A stretch of DNA of 46,916 nt from contig QZKG01000072.1 of NCBI GenBank assembly GCA_003599855.1, forward strand, positions 1 to 46,916, read 5' to 3'. Position numbers and translations under genes: made by a program. Of the stretch, positions 1 through 6,775 are shown piece by piece. Origin of the DNA: Gaiellales bacterium (GTDB lineage: Bacteria > Actinomycetota > Thermoleophilia > BMS3ABIN01). The stretch's first letter is position 1. The number at the start of each line of letters is the position of its first letter. The notes under the pieces were generated by a model, which saw only the letters and a list, made by a program, of their open reading frames with translations, was not told the origin of the DNA and searched no databases.

Positions 1-1187
1 CTGATCATGGTCGTTAAAACTCCCGCGTAAGCCACGTCGCCGATGAGGATGAAGCCGGTCAGGACGCCGTCCTTGAGCACCAGCCGTCGGAAAATCTTGT
101 CGGCGGGACGCCGCTCCAGGACCGTAAGCCCCTCTCCCCCGCGCGTGTTGCCGGCTCCTATCATCTGCAGGCCGTAGAACTCGGCGGAGTTCATGCCGAC
201 GCCGCCGCTGTAGATCGCTGGCGCGCCTGCCATGTTCAGCCCGGCCACGCGTCCCTGCTCGCAGGCCGCCGGCCAGATGGCGCAGATGCGCGTGCCGCCG
301 TTGACGAGATCCGGTACCTGGGCCACGTCGCCGGCGCTGTAGATGCCGGGTCTGTTTGTTTGCATGCGGCCGTCGGTGATGATGCCGAAATCAGTCTCGA
401 TGCCGCTGCCTTCCAGCAGCGCCGTGTTGGGGATGACACCCATCCCCACGATGACCATCTCGCAGGGGATCTCATCGCCCGCGCTGGTCCTGACGCCGCG
501 GACGCGGCCGTCCTCGCCGAGGACCTCCTCGATGCTGGTCTCCACCCGCACGTCCACCCCGTTCTCGCGGAAATGTTCCTGCATGATGGCGGCGGCCTCG
601 CCGTCCAGGAGCTGTGATAGCACCGACGGCATGATCTCGATCATGTGCATGGCCTCTACCGATCCCACATGGCGCAGCGCGTCCATGGCCTTGGCCGTGA
701 CGAGGCCGCCGCCGCAAAGGACCACCCTGCGAGTGTTCTCCAGGTGCGTCAGGATGGCGTCGGAGTCAGCCAGGGTGCGCAAGCAGAAGACGCCCTCGAG
801 ATCGGCCCCGGGCACTGGCAGCCTGCGGGGCGAGCCGCCCGTGGCGACCAGGAGCCTGTGGAAGGGGATCGATCCACCCCCGTCCATGACGACGCGCGAT
901 CCAGCGGCGTCGATGGCGGCCACCCTTTCGCCGAAACGGGTTTCGGCGCCGATCCGATCATAGAAATCGTACGGCCTCAGCCAGAGCTGGTCGCGCGTCA
1001 CCTTGCCGCCGAGGAGATAAGAGGTCAGTGGCCGGCCGTAGGCAGCGTGGGGCTCGTCGGCGACAATAGTGAGTGGCGCTTCCCGGTCATGTTCCCTGAT
1101 GGCCTCAGCCGCGGCGATGCCGGCGGCGCTGTTGCCTATGATGACATAGCCGTCCTGGGCATCCTTGTCTATAGCCAGCGGGCGCAT
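1..1187 (-). CDS. NAD(P)/FAD-dependent oxidoreductase (FNOR-like), 3' end cut by window edge
   Basis: Translating the minus strand from an ATG at 1187 gives an open frame of 395 codons that runs off the left edge without a stop. Residues 13-25 read GYVIIGNSAAGIA, an FAD dinucleotide-binding fold. A second nucleotide-binding Gly cluster (VVLCGGGLVTAKAMD) follows around residue 155, and a GIYSAGDVAQVPD motif, typical of the FAD-binding end of NADH:rubredoxin/nitrite-reductase-type flavoproteins, lies near residue 280. Family members are about 400-450 residues, so little is missing. Its ATG overlaps the stop of the ferredoxin gene upstream (TGATG, one shared base), so the two are translationally coupled and probably form one electron-transfer pair. 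The family call is firm. The electron partner (NADH, NADPH or rubredoxin) cannot be read from sequence. Confidence 0.85.
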   Translation of the reverse strand, partial: MRPLAIDKDAQDGYVIIGNSAAGIAAAEAIREHDREAPLTIVADEPHAAYGRPLTSYLLGGKVTRDQLWLRPYDFYDRIGAETRFGERVAAIDAAGSRVVMDGGGSIPFHRLLVATGGSPRRLPVPGADLEGVFCLRTLADSDAILTHLENTRRVVLCGGGLVTAKAMDALRHVGSVEAMHMIEIMPSVLSQLLDGEAAAIMQEHFRENGVDVRVETSIEEVLGEDGRVRGVRTSAGDEIPCEMVIVGMGVIPNTALLEGSGIETDFGIITDGRMQTNRPGIYSAGDVAQVPDLVNGGTRICAIWPAACEQGRVAGLNMAGAPAIYSGGVGMNSAEFYGLQMIGAGNTRGGEGLTVLERRPADKIFRRLVLKDGVLTGFILIGDVAYAGVLTTMI

Positions 1188-1738
1188 CAACGGTCCTCAG
1201 CTCCCCTTCCGTCAGTCAGGGCGATAGCCGCGGCCGCCTGGCGGCGGCTCTCGCCGGCGAAAAGCAGCGCGTCGCTGATGGTGAGCGCGCCGCGGCGGCA
1301 GGAGGATACACAGGCGGGGGTCACGCCGGGATCGCAGCCGTCGCACTTGAAGGCCTTGTGCTCGATGCCGACGGGCTCGATGGCCCCGAAGGGGCAGACC
1401 ATGATGCACATGCCACAACCCATGCAGCGGCTGTAGTCGGTCCTGACAAAAACGCCATCCCTGCGGCGGCAGCCGGTCATGCAGGCCGCGGCGCAGGGCG
1501 CCACTTCGCAGTTATGGCAAAGGACGGGCGTGTGCCCTCCTTCCTCGCTGATGACCTTGATTCGCGGCACCGGGTCGCCCTGATGGACTGCAGCCACCGT
1601 GCCGGCGCAGGCCTTCACGCAGTCGCCGCAGCCGTCGCAGAGCTCCGGATGGGCGATCACTTCAGCGCCCACCGGGCCGGTCATCGTATTCATCATTCCC
1701 CGCACCATCCTGCCGCGGGGGCTTTGGCATTCATCCAT
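1187..1738 (-). CDS. 4Fe-4S dicluster ferredoxin, CooF/HycB-like (four clusters)
   Basis: A 183-residue protein with four cysteine groups that fit four [4Fe-4S] clusters of the DMSO-reductase-B/HycB/CooF fold: CDGCGDCVKAC, CHNCEVAPCAAAC, CMGCGMCIMVC and CDGCDPGVTPACVSSC. There is no signal peptide, so it is cytoplasmic. It carries electrons between a redox enzyme and, most likely, the flavoprotein translated directly after it. CooF next to an FAD-NAD oxidoreductase is a known partner set of carbon monoxide dehydrogenase, but no cooS lies upstream (tadA is there). It could lie beyond the left edge. The start is uncertain: ATG at 1738 gives the full frame, while the ATG at 1696 (MMNTM) has a GGGGA just before it and starts closer to the first cysteine motif. 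Confidence 0.85.
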   Translation of the reverse strand: MDECQSPRGRMVRGMMNTMTGPVGAEVIAHPELCDGCGDCVKACAGTVAAVHQGDPVPRIKVISEEGGHTPVLCHNCEVAPCAAACMTGCRRRDGVFVRTDYSRCMGCGMCIMVCPFGAIEPVGIEHKAFKCDGCDPGVTPACVSSCRRGALTISDALLFAGESRRQAAAAIALTDGRGAEDR

Positions 1739-1765
1739 GGCACCATACCTATTAAGACTTAGATG

Positions 1766-1794
1766 ATTATATAAGTATTGCCGGATGCTTCCAA
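1766..1794 (-). promoter_or_regulatory. Sigma70-type promoter for the ferredoxin/flavoprotein pair
   Basis: Reading the minus strand, TTGGAA (1794-1789) is followed after exactly 17 nt by a perfect TATAAT (1771-1766). Transcription would start near 1759, about 20 nt before the longest possible ferredoxin start. The stretch 1739-1867 is otherwise empty and unusually AT-rich for this window. Confidence 0.65.
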
Positions 1795-1867
1795 TAACTA
1801 TTTGCGGTGGGATGTTGCAGTTTTAGAGGATGGGACCGGGTCACGTGCGGCAGGGAGAAAGCAACTC

Positions 1868-2329
1868 TCAGCGCCGGCTGGAGAAGAATTCCCTGAGGAC
1901 GGCAGCGCTTTCGTCCGCCAGGACGCCCGGGGTCACTTCAGTGTGGTGGTTGAGGCGCTCGTCGCGGGTGATGTCGTAGAGAGTGCCGGCGGCGCCCGCC
2001 TTGTCGTCGCTGGCGCCGTAGACCAGCCGTTCGATGCGGGCCTGGTAGATGGCTCCGGCGCACATGGGGCAGGGCTCGATGGTAACGTAGATGGTGCAGC
2101 CGGGGAGCCGCCAGCCTCCCAGTCTCCGGGCTGCCTGGCGGATGGCGATCATCTCGGCGTGGGCGGTGGGGTCCCCCCTCTCCTCGCGTTCGTTTCCGGC
2201 TGCGGCGATGATCCCGCCGCCGTGCTCGATGACCGCGCCCACGGGCACCTCGCCGCGCGCCGCCGCCCGGCGGGCCTCTTCCAGGGCCTGCTGCATAAAC
2301 CTCAAGTCTGCCGCAGAGGCCGGGGTCAT
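1868..2329 (-). CDS. tadA: tRNA-specific adenosine deaminase TadA
   Basis: A 153-residue cytidine/deoxycytidylate-deaminase-fold protein. The zinc site is complete: HAE at residues 57-59 (His ligand and catalytic Glu) and PCPMC at 86-90 (two Cys ligands). In bacteria TadA converts A34 of tRNA-Arg(ACG) to inosine so that one tRNA reads CGU, CGC and CGA. The only A34 tRNA gene seen here, tRNA-Arg(ACG), lies about 440 bp away on the same strand. Length and motif spacing match TadA better than guanine deaminase or cytosine deaminase. No strong ribosome-binding site precedes the ATG. Confidence 0.92.
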   Translation of the reverse strand: MTPASAADLRFMQQALEEARRAAARGEVPVGAVIEHGGGIIAAAGNEREERGDPTAHAEMIAIRQAARRLGGWRLPGCTIYVTIEPCPMCAGAIYQARIERLVYGASDDKAGAAGTLYDITRDERLNHHTEVTPGVLADESAAVLREFFSSRR

Positions 2330-2437
2330 GATGCGCGAACCGCCGGGGCTGCTTCTGCAGCTGTTGGCTGATGACCGCGACGCATGGAATCTGATAGTAT
2401 TCCCTCAACCTGGACCACGAACAGGAGGGGATCAAAG

Positions 2438-2722
2438 ATGGAAGAAAGCAAGGGAGGGTCCTTCGGGGCGTTGTTCGATTTCTCTTTCAGCAGCTTTGTC
2501 ACGCTCAAGCTCATCAAGGTCATCTATTTCATCGTCTTCATCCTGGCGGTACTGGCCGCCATCGGGGTCATAATCGTCGGCTTCCAGCAGAGCTCCACCA
2601 TGGGCCTGGCGGCGCTGCTGCTGTCGCCGGTACTGTTCCTCGTCTACATCCTCGCCGCCCGCGTCTGGCTGGAACTCATCGTCGTCCTCTTCCGCATTGA
2701 GGAGAACACCAGGAAAGACTAA
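2438..2722 (+). CDS. DUF4282 family small membrane protein
   Basis: A 94-residue protein starting at the ATG that follows AGGAGGGG (2423-2430). An in-frame ATG further upstream lacks such a site and would overlap the tadA side. It has two hydrophobic segments, roughly residues 25-50 and 60-82, joined by a short polar loop, and a short charged tail (EENTRKD). The pattern FDFSFSSFVTLKLIKVIY followed by two helices is typical of DUF4282 proteins of actinobacteria and other Gram-positives. Function is unknown. It stands alone between tadA and tRNA-Arg. Confidence 0.8.
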   Translation: MEESKGGSFGALFDFSFSSFVTLKLIKVIYFIVFILAVLAAIGVIIVGFQQSSTMGLAALLLSPVLFLVYILAARVWLELIVVLFRIEENTRKD

Positions 2723-2765
2723 AGGCCCTGTTCGGGAGCCGTGTGCGGGCTTGAGGGCTTCAAGC

Positions 2766-2842
2766 TGGCGCGCCCGACAGGATTCGAACCTGTGACCTTT
2801 TGATTCGTAGTCAAACGCTCTATCCGGCTGAGCTACGGGCGC
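2766..2842 (-). tRNA. tRNA-Arg(ACG)
   Basis: The minus strand folds as a full cloverleaf: acceptor stem GCGCCCG/CGGGCGC, D arm GCTCAGCCGGATAGAGC, anticodon stem-loop TTTGA-CTACGAA-TCAAA with anticodon ACG, and T arm with GGTTCGAATCC. The discriminator is G and CCA is encoded (2768-2766). A34 is expected to be edited to inosine by the neighbouring TadA. A TATACT box at 2890-2885 may be its -10 element. Confidence 0.95.
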
Positions 2843-3031
2843 GCGGTGCCTGTGACGCCGCCGGGCATATCCAGGCCAAGGGAAAGTATACCTGAAAAGA
2901 GCGCTGATACGAAACGCGCACACCTGCCAGGACTCGATGACGCTGCCAGCGGTTTGGCAGCCGGGAATACGGTTAGAACAAGCGGTAGCTGCAACCTGAT
3001 CTGTCGTCGGCAACGGGAGGATGTGAGGACC

Positions 3032-3442
3032 ATGGTCAAGGAGTTCAAGGAATTCGTACTGAGGGGCAACATGCTCGACCTGGCGGTGGCGGTAGTGATC
3101 GGGGCGGCGTTCGGGGCGGTGATCACATCCCTGGTGACCAACATCATCACGCCGGTCATCGGCGCCATCGGCGGGCAGCCGGACTTCTCCGGGCTGACCT
3201 TCACCATCAACAAGAGCATCTTCACCTATGGCGCCTTCATCAACTCGGTGATCGCTTTCCTGATCATCGCGGCGGCCCTCTTCTTCGTCGTCATCAAGCC
3301 CGTCAATGTGGTGATGTCACGCCTGAAGAAGGAGGAGCCGGTGGACGAGACCATGCGCAAATGCCCTGAATGCGTGGCGGAGATCCCCAAGGAGGCCAAA
3401 CGTTGCATGTATTGCACGGTGGAAGTGGGTCCTGCGGCCTGA
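3032..3442 (+). CDS. mscL: Large-conductance mechanosensitive channel MscL with C-terminal zinc ribbon
   Basis: A 136-residue protein from the ATG at 3032, which follows GGGAGG (3015-3020). The upstream in-frame extension overlaps the tRNA-Arg side and is not family-like. The N-terminus MVKEFKEFVLRGNMLDLAV and the Gly/Ala-rich first transmembrane helix (residues 14-40) are classic MscL, with a second helix at about 66-90. The protein forms a homopentameric inner-membrane pore that opens under membrane tension. Unusually, the cytoplasmic tail carries CPEC (111-114) and CMYC (125-128), a zinc-ribbon pattern in place of the simple helical bundle of E. coli MscL. Confidence 0.93.
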   Translation: MVKEFKEFVLRGNMLDLAVAVVIGAAFGAVITSLVTNIITPVIGAIGGQPDFSGLTFTINKSIFTYGAFINSVIAFLIIAAALFFVVIKPVNVVMSRLKKEEPVDETMRKCPECVAEIPKEAKRCMYCTVEVGPAA

Positions 3443-3463
3443 CCGGGCCACGACAGTAAGGTC

Positions 3464-3558
3464 TGGCGGAGAGGGAGGGATTCGAACCCTCGAAGGAGGT
3501 CTTTACCCCCTTAATCGCTTAGCAGGCGATCGCCTTCAGCCGACTCGGCCACCTCTCC
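3464..3558 (-). tRNA. tRNA-Ser(GCT)
   Basis: The minus strand gives acceptor GGAGAGG/CCTCTCC, anticodon stem-loop ATCGC-CTGCTAA-GCGAT (anticodon GCT), a long variable arm as expected for serine, and T arm GGGTTCGAATCCC. Discriminator G and encoded CCA (3466-3464). It reads AGC/AGU codons. Confidence 0.95.
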
Positions 3559-3755
3559 GGATTTGATTGTGACCAGCACCCTGGCGGGTCTTGTGGACGC
3601 GGGACTCCCGGCGCCGCCTCATCCCGGCTCACTAGTGGATTCTAGAGAGTTTGGCGGCGGAAATCCAGCAGCCCGGAAGCTGGTAGAATCTTGTGTAGGG
3701 ATAATGCTCACCCGGATCGATTCCAGGGAACGGGAGCTGAGGACGGGAGCGGGAA

Positions 3756-4217
3756 GTGACGGCCGTTACCAGGATACTGCTTATCGTTATCATCATCATG
3801 TCGCTCGCCGGCATGGTGGATGCGGGCTATGCCGCCAGGCTCCACTATGACGCCGGCGATGACTCCTTCTGCAATTTCGGGCCGCAGTTCAACTGTGATG
3901 TCGTCAACACCAGCAAGTATGCTGCCATACTGGGGGTGCCGGTGGCGGGGATCGGCTTCGCCGGGTACCTCCTCTTCGCAGCGCTCTCGGTTTCGCTCCT
4001 GAAAGGCTTCGATCTGCGGGGGCTGGCTTCGCCGGCGCTGGTCGCGGCGGCGGCCCTCGGAACCGGCTTCTCCCTCTACCTCACCTACGTGGAGTTCTTC
4101 ATCCTGGAGACTGTCTGCATCCTCTGTGTCATCTCCCAGGCGCTGGTGATCCTTATCCTGGCGGCCGCGATCGCAGTTACTGTGCTGTCGAGACGGGCAG
4201 GCGGCGCAAGGGTCTGA
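3756..4217 (+). CDS. Vitamin K epoxide reductase (VKOR) family protein
   Basis: A 153-residue membrane protein starting with GTG at 3756 behind GGGAGCGGGAA. It has four predicted transmembrane helices. Loop cysteines C39 and C47 (SFCNFGPQFNCDVV), the conserved Ser53 and a CILC redox pair at 121-124 make the full VKOR electron-relay set. Bacterial VKOR reoxidises periplasmic/extracellular disulfide-forming thioredoxin-like proteins and passes electrons to quinone. No thioredoxin domain is fused and no DsbA-like gene is next to it, so its partner is elsewhere. It converges on the YkgJ-type gene. The 114-bp gap between them holds only a weak GCTCC/GGAGC hairpin. Confidence 0.88.
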   Translation: MTAVTRILLIVIIIMSLAGMVDAGYAARLHYDAGDDSFCNFGPQFNCDVVNTSKYAAILGVPVAGIGFAGYLLFAALSVSLLKGFDLRGLASPALVAAAALGTGFSLYLTYVEFFILETVCILCVISQALVILILAAAIAVTVLSRRAGGARV

Positions 4218-4331
4218 ACGGCGCTGCGTTCGGGTTTGCGCTGCATGAGTCAGCTCCGTGAGGGAGCCCGTCAGGGGAATGGCCGTTTGGCCGTGCATCA
4301 GCCCGCCACAGGGACAGCTTCGGCAGAATCC

Positions 4332-5303
4332 TCAGCTGTCAGGCCCGGCCAGGTCCGCAGGGTCCCCCTGGGATGGGACGGATCCGGCTCCATCCGCCGG
4401 GGCGCCGGCGGCTTGCTCGGCGGCGATGTCGGCGGCCTCTTCCTTTTCGCGCGCCCGCGCCACCCTCTCCTTGGCGACTTCACTGTCGATGCTGAACGAC
4501 TCTTCGATCCCGAAGGCGTAGTTGAGGTAACGGATGGCGAACTTCATCAGCTCCAGTTCGTCATCCCTGATGCGGTCCTGGGTCTGCTGGTCGATGAGGA
4601 TGACCTTGAGGAAGTCGCTCTCGAAGACATAGCGGCGGAAGCGGTCGAGGTCGTAGCTGGCCAGGAAGAAGAGCGCCTGGCGGGTCTCGTCCATGTCCCG
4701 GCTGTGCTCGCCCTGGCGCATGAAGAGGTCCTTCCAGCGGCGGTGCATCTCATCGTAGTGGGCGGCGTCCTGGTTCTCGCGCCACTCGGCGATGGTCCAG
4801 GTCCTCTCCCCTTCTTCGAAACCCTTGCAGTGCGGCTCCCTGATGAGCATGAAGAACTCGTCGTTGACGATCTCGCCGTCCTTCTCGATGCGGTGGACCG
4901 CCTGGCCCACGGGGTAGTAGCGGCACATGGATGGGCGGTCGGTGTAGATGCTGCAGCCCTCAGGCGTGACGAAGGGGCAGCTGCGCTTCTCGTTCTCCTC
5001 CATGCGCAGGAAGAGCTGCGGCAGGCCGGTCTTCTCCTCGATGGCGGAGCGCGTGTACTTCTCGACGAAATCGGTGGACGACAAATCCAGGCGCTGCTTC
5101 ATCCTCAGCACGTCGTAGGGCGTGAGCATGATGTCGATGTTGTTGCAGCAGGCGGTGAAGCAGGATACCCCCGGGTGGCACTCGAAAGTCATCCTCGATT
5201 CCAGGGTCAGGCGCGTCTCCTGCACCGGCCCGCCGTCGCGCAGGCTGGAAAGATTCTCTTCCAGGTCGGGGAGTGATTCCTTTTTTTCTTCTTCCTCAGT
5301 CAT
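4332..5303 (-). CDS. YkgJ-family cysteine cluster (putative Zn/Fe-binding) protein
   Basis: A 323-residue soluble protein. The N-terminal two thirds hold the YkgJ cysteine pattern: CFTACC near residue 50, CPFV and EGCSIYTDRPSMCRYYP near 108-130, and a further HCKGF near 158. The C-terminal third is helical and ends in a charged, Ala/Gly/Pro-rich low-complexity tail from about 285. YkgJ proteins bind a metal or Fe-S centre through these cysteines, with unknown role. Related genes are often seen near redox loci of sulfate reducers. It follows qmoC on the same strand but is separated by a strong intrinsic terminator, and it has its own -10 box 6 nt before the ATG, so it is probably transcribed alone. 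Confidence 0.8.
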   Translation of the reverse strand: MTEEEEKKESLPDLEENLSSLRDGGPVQETRLTLESRMTFECHPGVSCFTACCNNIDIMLTPYDVLRMKQRLDLSSTDFVEKYTRSAIEEKTGLPQLFLRMEENEKRSCPFVTPEGCSIYTDRPSMCRYYPVGQAVHRIEKDGEIVNDEFFMLIREPHCKGFEEGERTWTIAEWRENQDAAHYDEMHRRWKDLFMRQGEHSRDMDETRQALFFLASYDLDRFRRYVFESDFLKVILIDQQTQDRIRDDELELMKFAIRYLNYAFGIEESFSIDSEVAKERVARAREKEEAADIAAEQAAGAPADGAGSVPSQGDPADLAGPDS

Positions 5304-5309
5304 GACCTT

Positions 5310-5339
5310 ATGATAGCTGATTTGCGGCGACGCTGTCGG
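5310..5339 (-). promoter_or_regulatory. Promoter candidate of the YkgJ-type gene (near-leaderless)
   Basis: On the minus strand CCGACA (5339-5334), an 18-nt spacer, then TATCAT (5315-5310). The start codon at 5303 lies 6 nt after the -10 box, so the transcript would begin at or next to the ATG. Confidence 0.45.
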
Positions 5340-5352
5340 CGGCGCCCCGGCA

Positions 5353-5387
5353 GAGAAAAACCGGCGCCGCCGTCAGGCAGCGCCGGT
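5353..5387 (-). terminator. Intrinsic terminator after qmoC
   Basis: On the minus strand a 12-bp stem (ACCGGCGCTGCC, loop TGAC, GGCGGCGCCGGT, one G-U pair) is followed at once by TTTTTCTC. It begins about 17 nt after the qmoC stop. This is the clearest rho-independent terminator in the window and closes the adk-to-qmoC transcript. Confidence 0.88.
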
Positions 5388-5404
5388 CGGTTATCACTTA
5401 TGTC

Positions 5405-6766
5405 CTACGCTACGCCGGTGTCCCGGCCGGTAGCCCGGGCGAACACGAGGGCGACCATCCTGTAGACCATGTGCGCCATCTTGGAGAAAGGCATGTACAT
5501 GAACAGGAACAGGACGCTGATGAGGTGTATCGCATAGACCGGATAGGCGAGCGCGGCCACGTCGGCGACTCGCAGGACCTCGGCGCCGATGCCGGTCACC
5601 ATGATGATGTAGATCGTGATGATCAGGCTCCAGTCGAAGTAGCTGCCGATGCCCACCCGCTCCGCGTGGTTGAAGCGGTAGATGAGCACCATGGTGATGC
5701 CGATGATGCCCGCGGCGGCGCTGATGTTGCCCAGCCACTTGATCGGGTTGGTGAACGGGAACGGCGAGTGCCAGCCGACGATGTAGAAGTAGACCACCGC
5801 CCATGCGGTTGTCAGGAACAGCCCCACGAACGAATAGAACACCAGCAGGTGGGCATTGGCCCGGTCCTCGGTCTCGTCGCACTCGCGGAACCGCTTGTGG
5901 GTCAGGAACTCCGACAGCGTCGGCCCGATGTTGCTCAGGAACGAGCCGGGCTTCGCTCCGCCGCTGGCCTCGTGGTTCCTGACCATGTCCCTCCAGTACT
6001 TGCGCGCCCCCAGGAAGAACAGCAGGCCCGAGAAGAGGAAGAAGAACGAGAACATGGGGTCGATGGCTTTGCTGGTGGCCATGAACTCGGAGTAGACGAT
6101 CTCGCCGTCGTGGCCCCGGGGTATCTCGCCGAAGCTGCCCTGGGCAGCCAGCGCGATGATTATGATGATGGTCGGTATGATGGCCAGCAGGAGCGTCCCG
6201 CCCAGGTTGCCGGCGGCCTTGGCGATGCCCGCCACCGAGTAGTTGGAGATGGTCATCTTGGCGATGGCCTGCATCACGGTGCCCGGCTTGGCGTCGCGGG
6301 GACACTGGGCGATGCAGTCGCTGCACTGATGGCAGAGCCAGATGTCGGGGCTGCCCATCAGCTTGTCCTTGAGGCCCCACTGGGCGTACTGCATCTCCTT
6401 GCGCGGGAACGGGTGGTCGTCCGGCGTCACGTTGCAGACCACGGAGCAGGTAGCGCACTGGTAGCACTTCTTCAGGTCACTGCCGCCCGAGTTGACGATA
6501 TCCCTGACGAAGCTGATGTCCGGCCTCAAGGGCTCAGCCTCCACCGCGGCCGGAGCGGCCGCTACGGCTTCCCCGGCTTCTTCGCCGGCGCCCTCTTCCC
6601 CGCCCTCGGCGGCTTCGCCTTCCACGCCGCCGGCTGCGGCGCCTTCTTCGGTCCCTTCGGTCGCCACGGCTGCCGCTTCAGTGGCCTCAGCGGACTCTTC
6701 AGTCGCGGCTTCGGCGGATTCGTCGGCCGCGTCAGCCTGGCTGTTGTCTACGGTGTCTTCAGCCAT
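5405..6766 (-). CDS. qmoC: Quinone-interacting oxidoreductase subunit QmoC (HdrC/HdrE-type fusion)
   Basis: A 453-residue protein. Residues about 5-80 are an extreme Ala/Glu-rich, acidic, low-complexity extension. Next come two [4Fe-4S] motifs, CYQCATCSVVC near 100 and CHQCSDCIAQC near 145, as in HdrC. From about 180 on there are some six transmembrane helices of the NarI-like haem b type, with candidate haem histidines in them. QmoC anchors QmoAB to the membrane and exchanges electrons with menaquinol for APS reductase. It starts 9 nt after the qmoB stop behind TAGGAGGGAG. A complete QmoC is notable because Gram-positive sulfate reducers typically have HdrBC instead. The acidic N-terminal tail is longer than I know from the family. 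Confidence 0.9.
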   Translation of the reverse strand: MAEDTVDNSQADAADESAEAATEESAEATEAAAVATEGTEEGAAAGGVEGEAAEGGEEGAGEEAGEAVAAAPAAVEAEPLRPDISFVRDIVNSGGSDLKKCYQCATCSVVCNVTPDDHPFPRKEMQYAQWGLKDKLMGSPDIWLCHQCSDCIAQCPRDAKPGTVMQAIAKMTISNYSVAGIAKAAGNLGGTLLLAIIPTIIIIIALAAQGSFGEIPRGHDGEIVYSEFMATSKAIDPMFSFFFLFSGLLFFLGARKYWRDMVRNHEASGGAKPGSFLSNIGPTLSEFLTHKRFRECDETEDRANAHLLVFYSFVGLFLTTAWAVVYFYIVGWHSPFPFTNPIKWLGNISAAAGIIGITMVLIYRFNHAERVGIGSYFDWSLIITIYIIMVTGIGAEVLRVADVAALAYPVYAIHLISVLFLFMYMPFSKMAHMVYRMVALVFARATGRDTGVA

Positions 6767-6775
6767 GTCTCCCTC

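Noticed and set aside
2846..3031. N-terminal 62-residue extension of MscL
   Set aside because: It reads through the tRNA flank, lacks a start signal, and MscL always begins close to MVKEFKEF.
3631..3646. ACTAGTGGATTCTAGA resembles a vector cloning site (SpeI then XbaI)
   Set aside because: It is not the exact polylinker sequence (BamHI is missing), is only 16 nt long and the flanks are ordinary GC-rich sequence, so chance is more likely than contamination.
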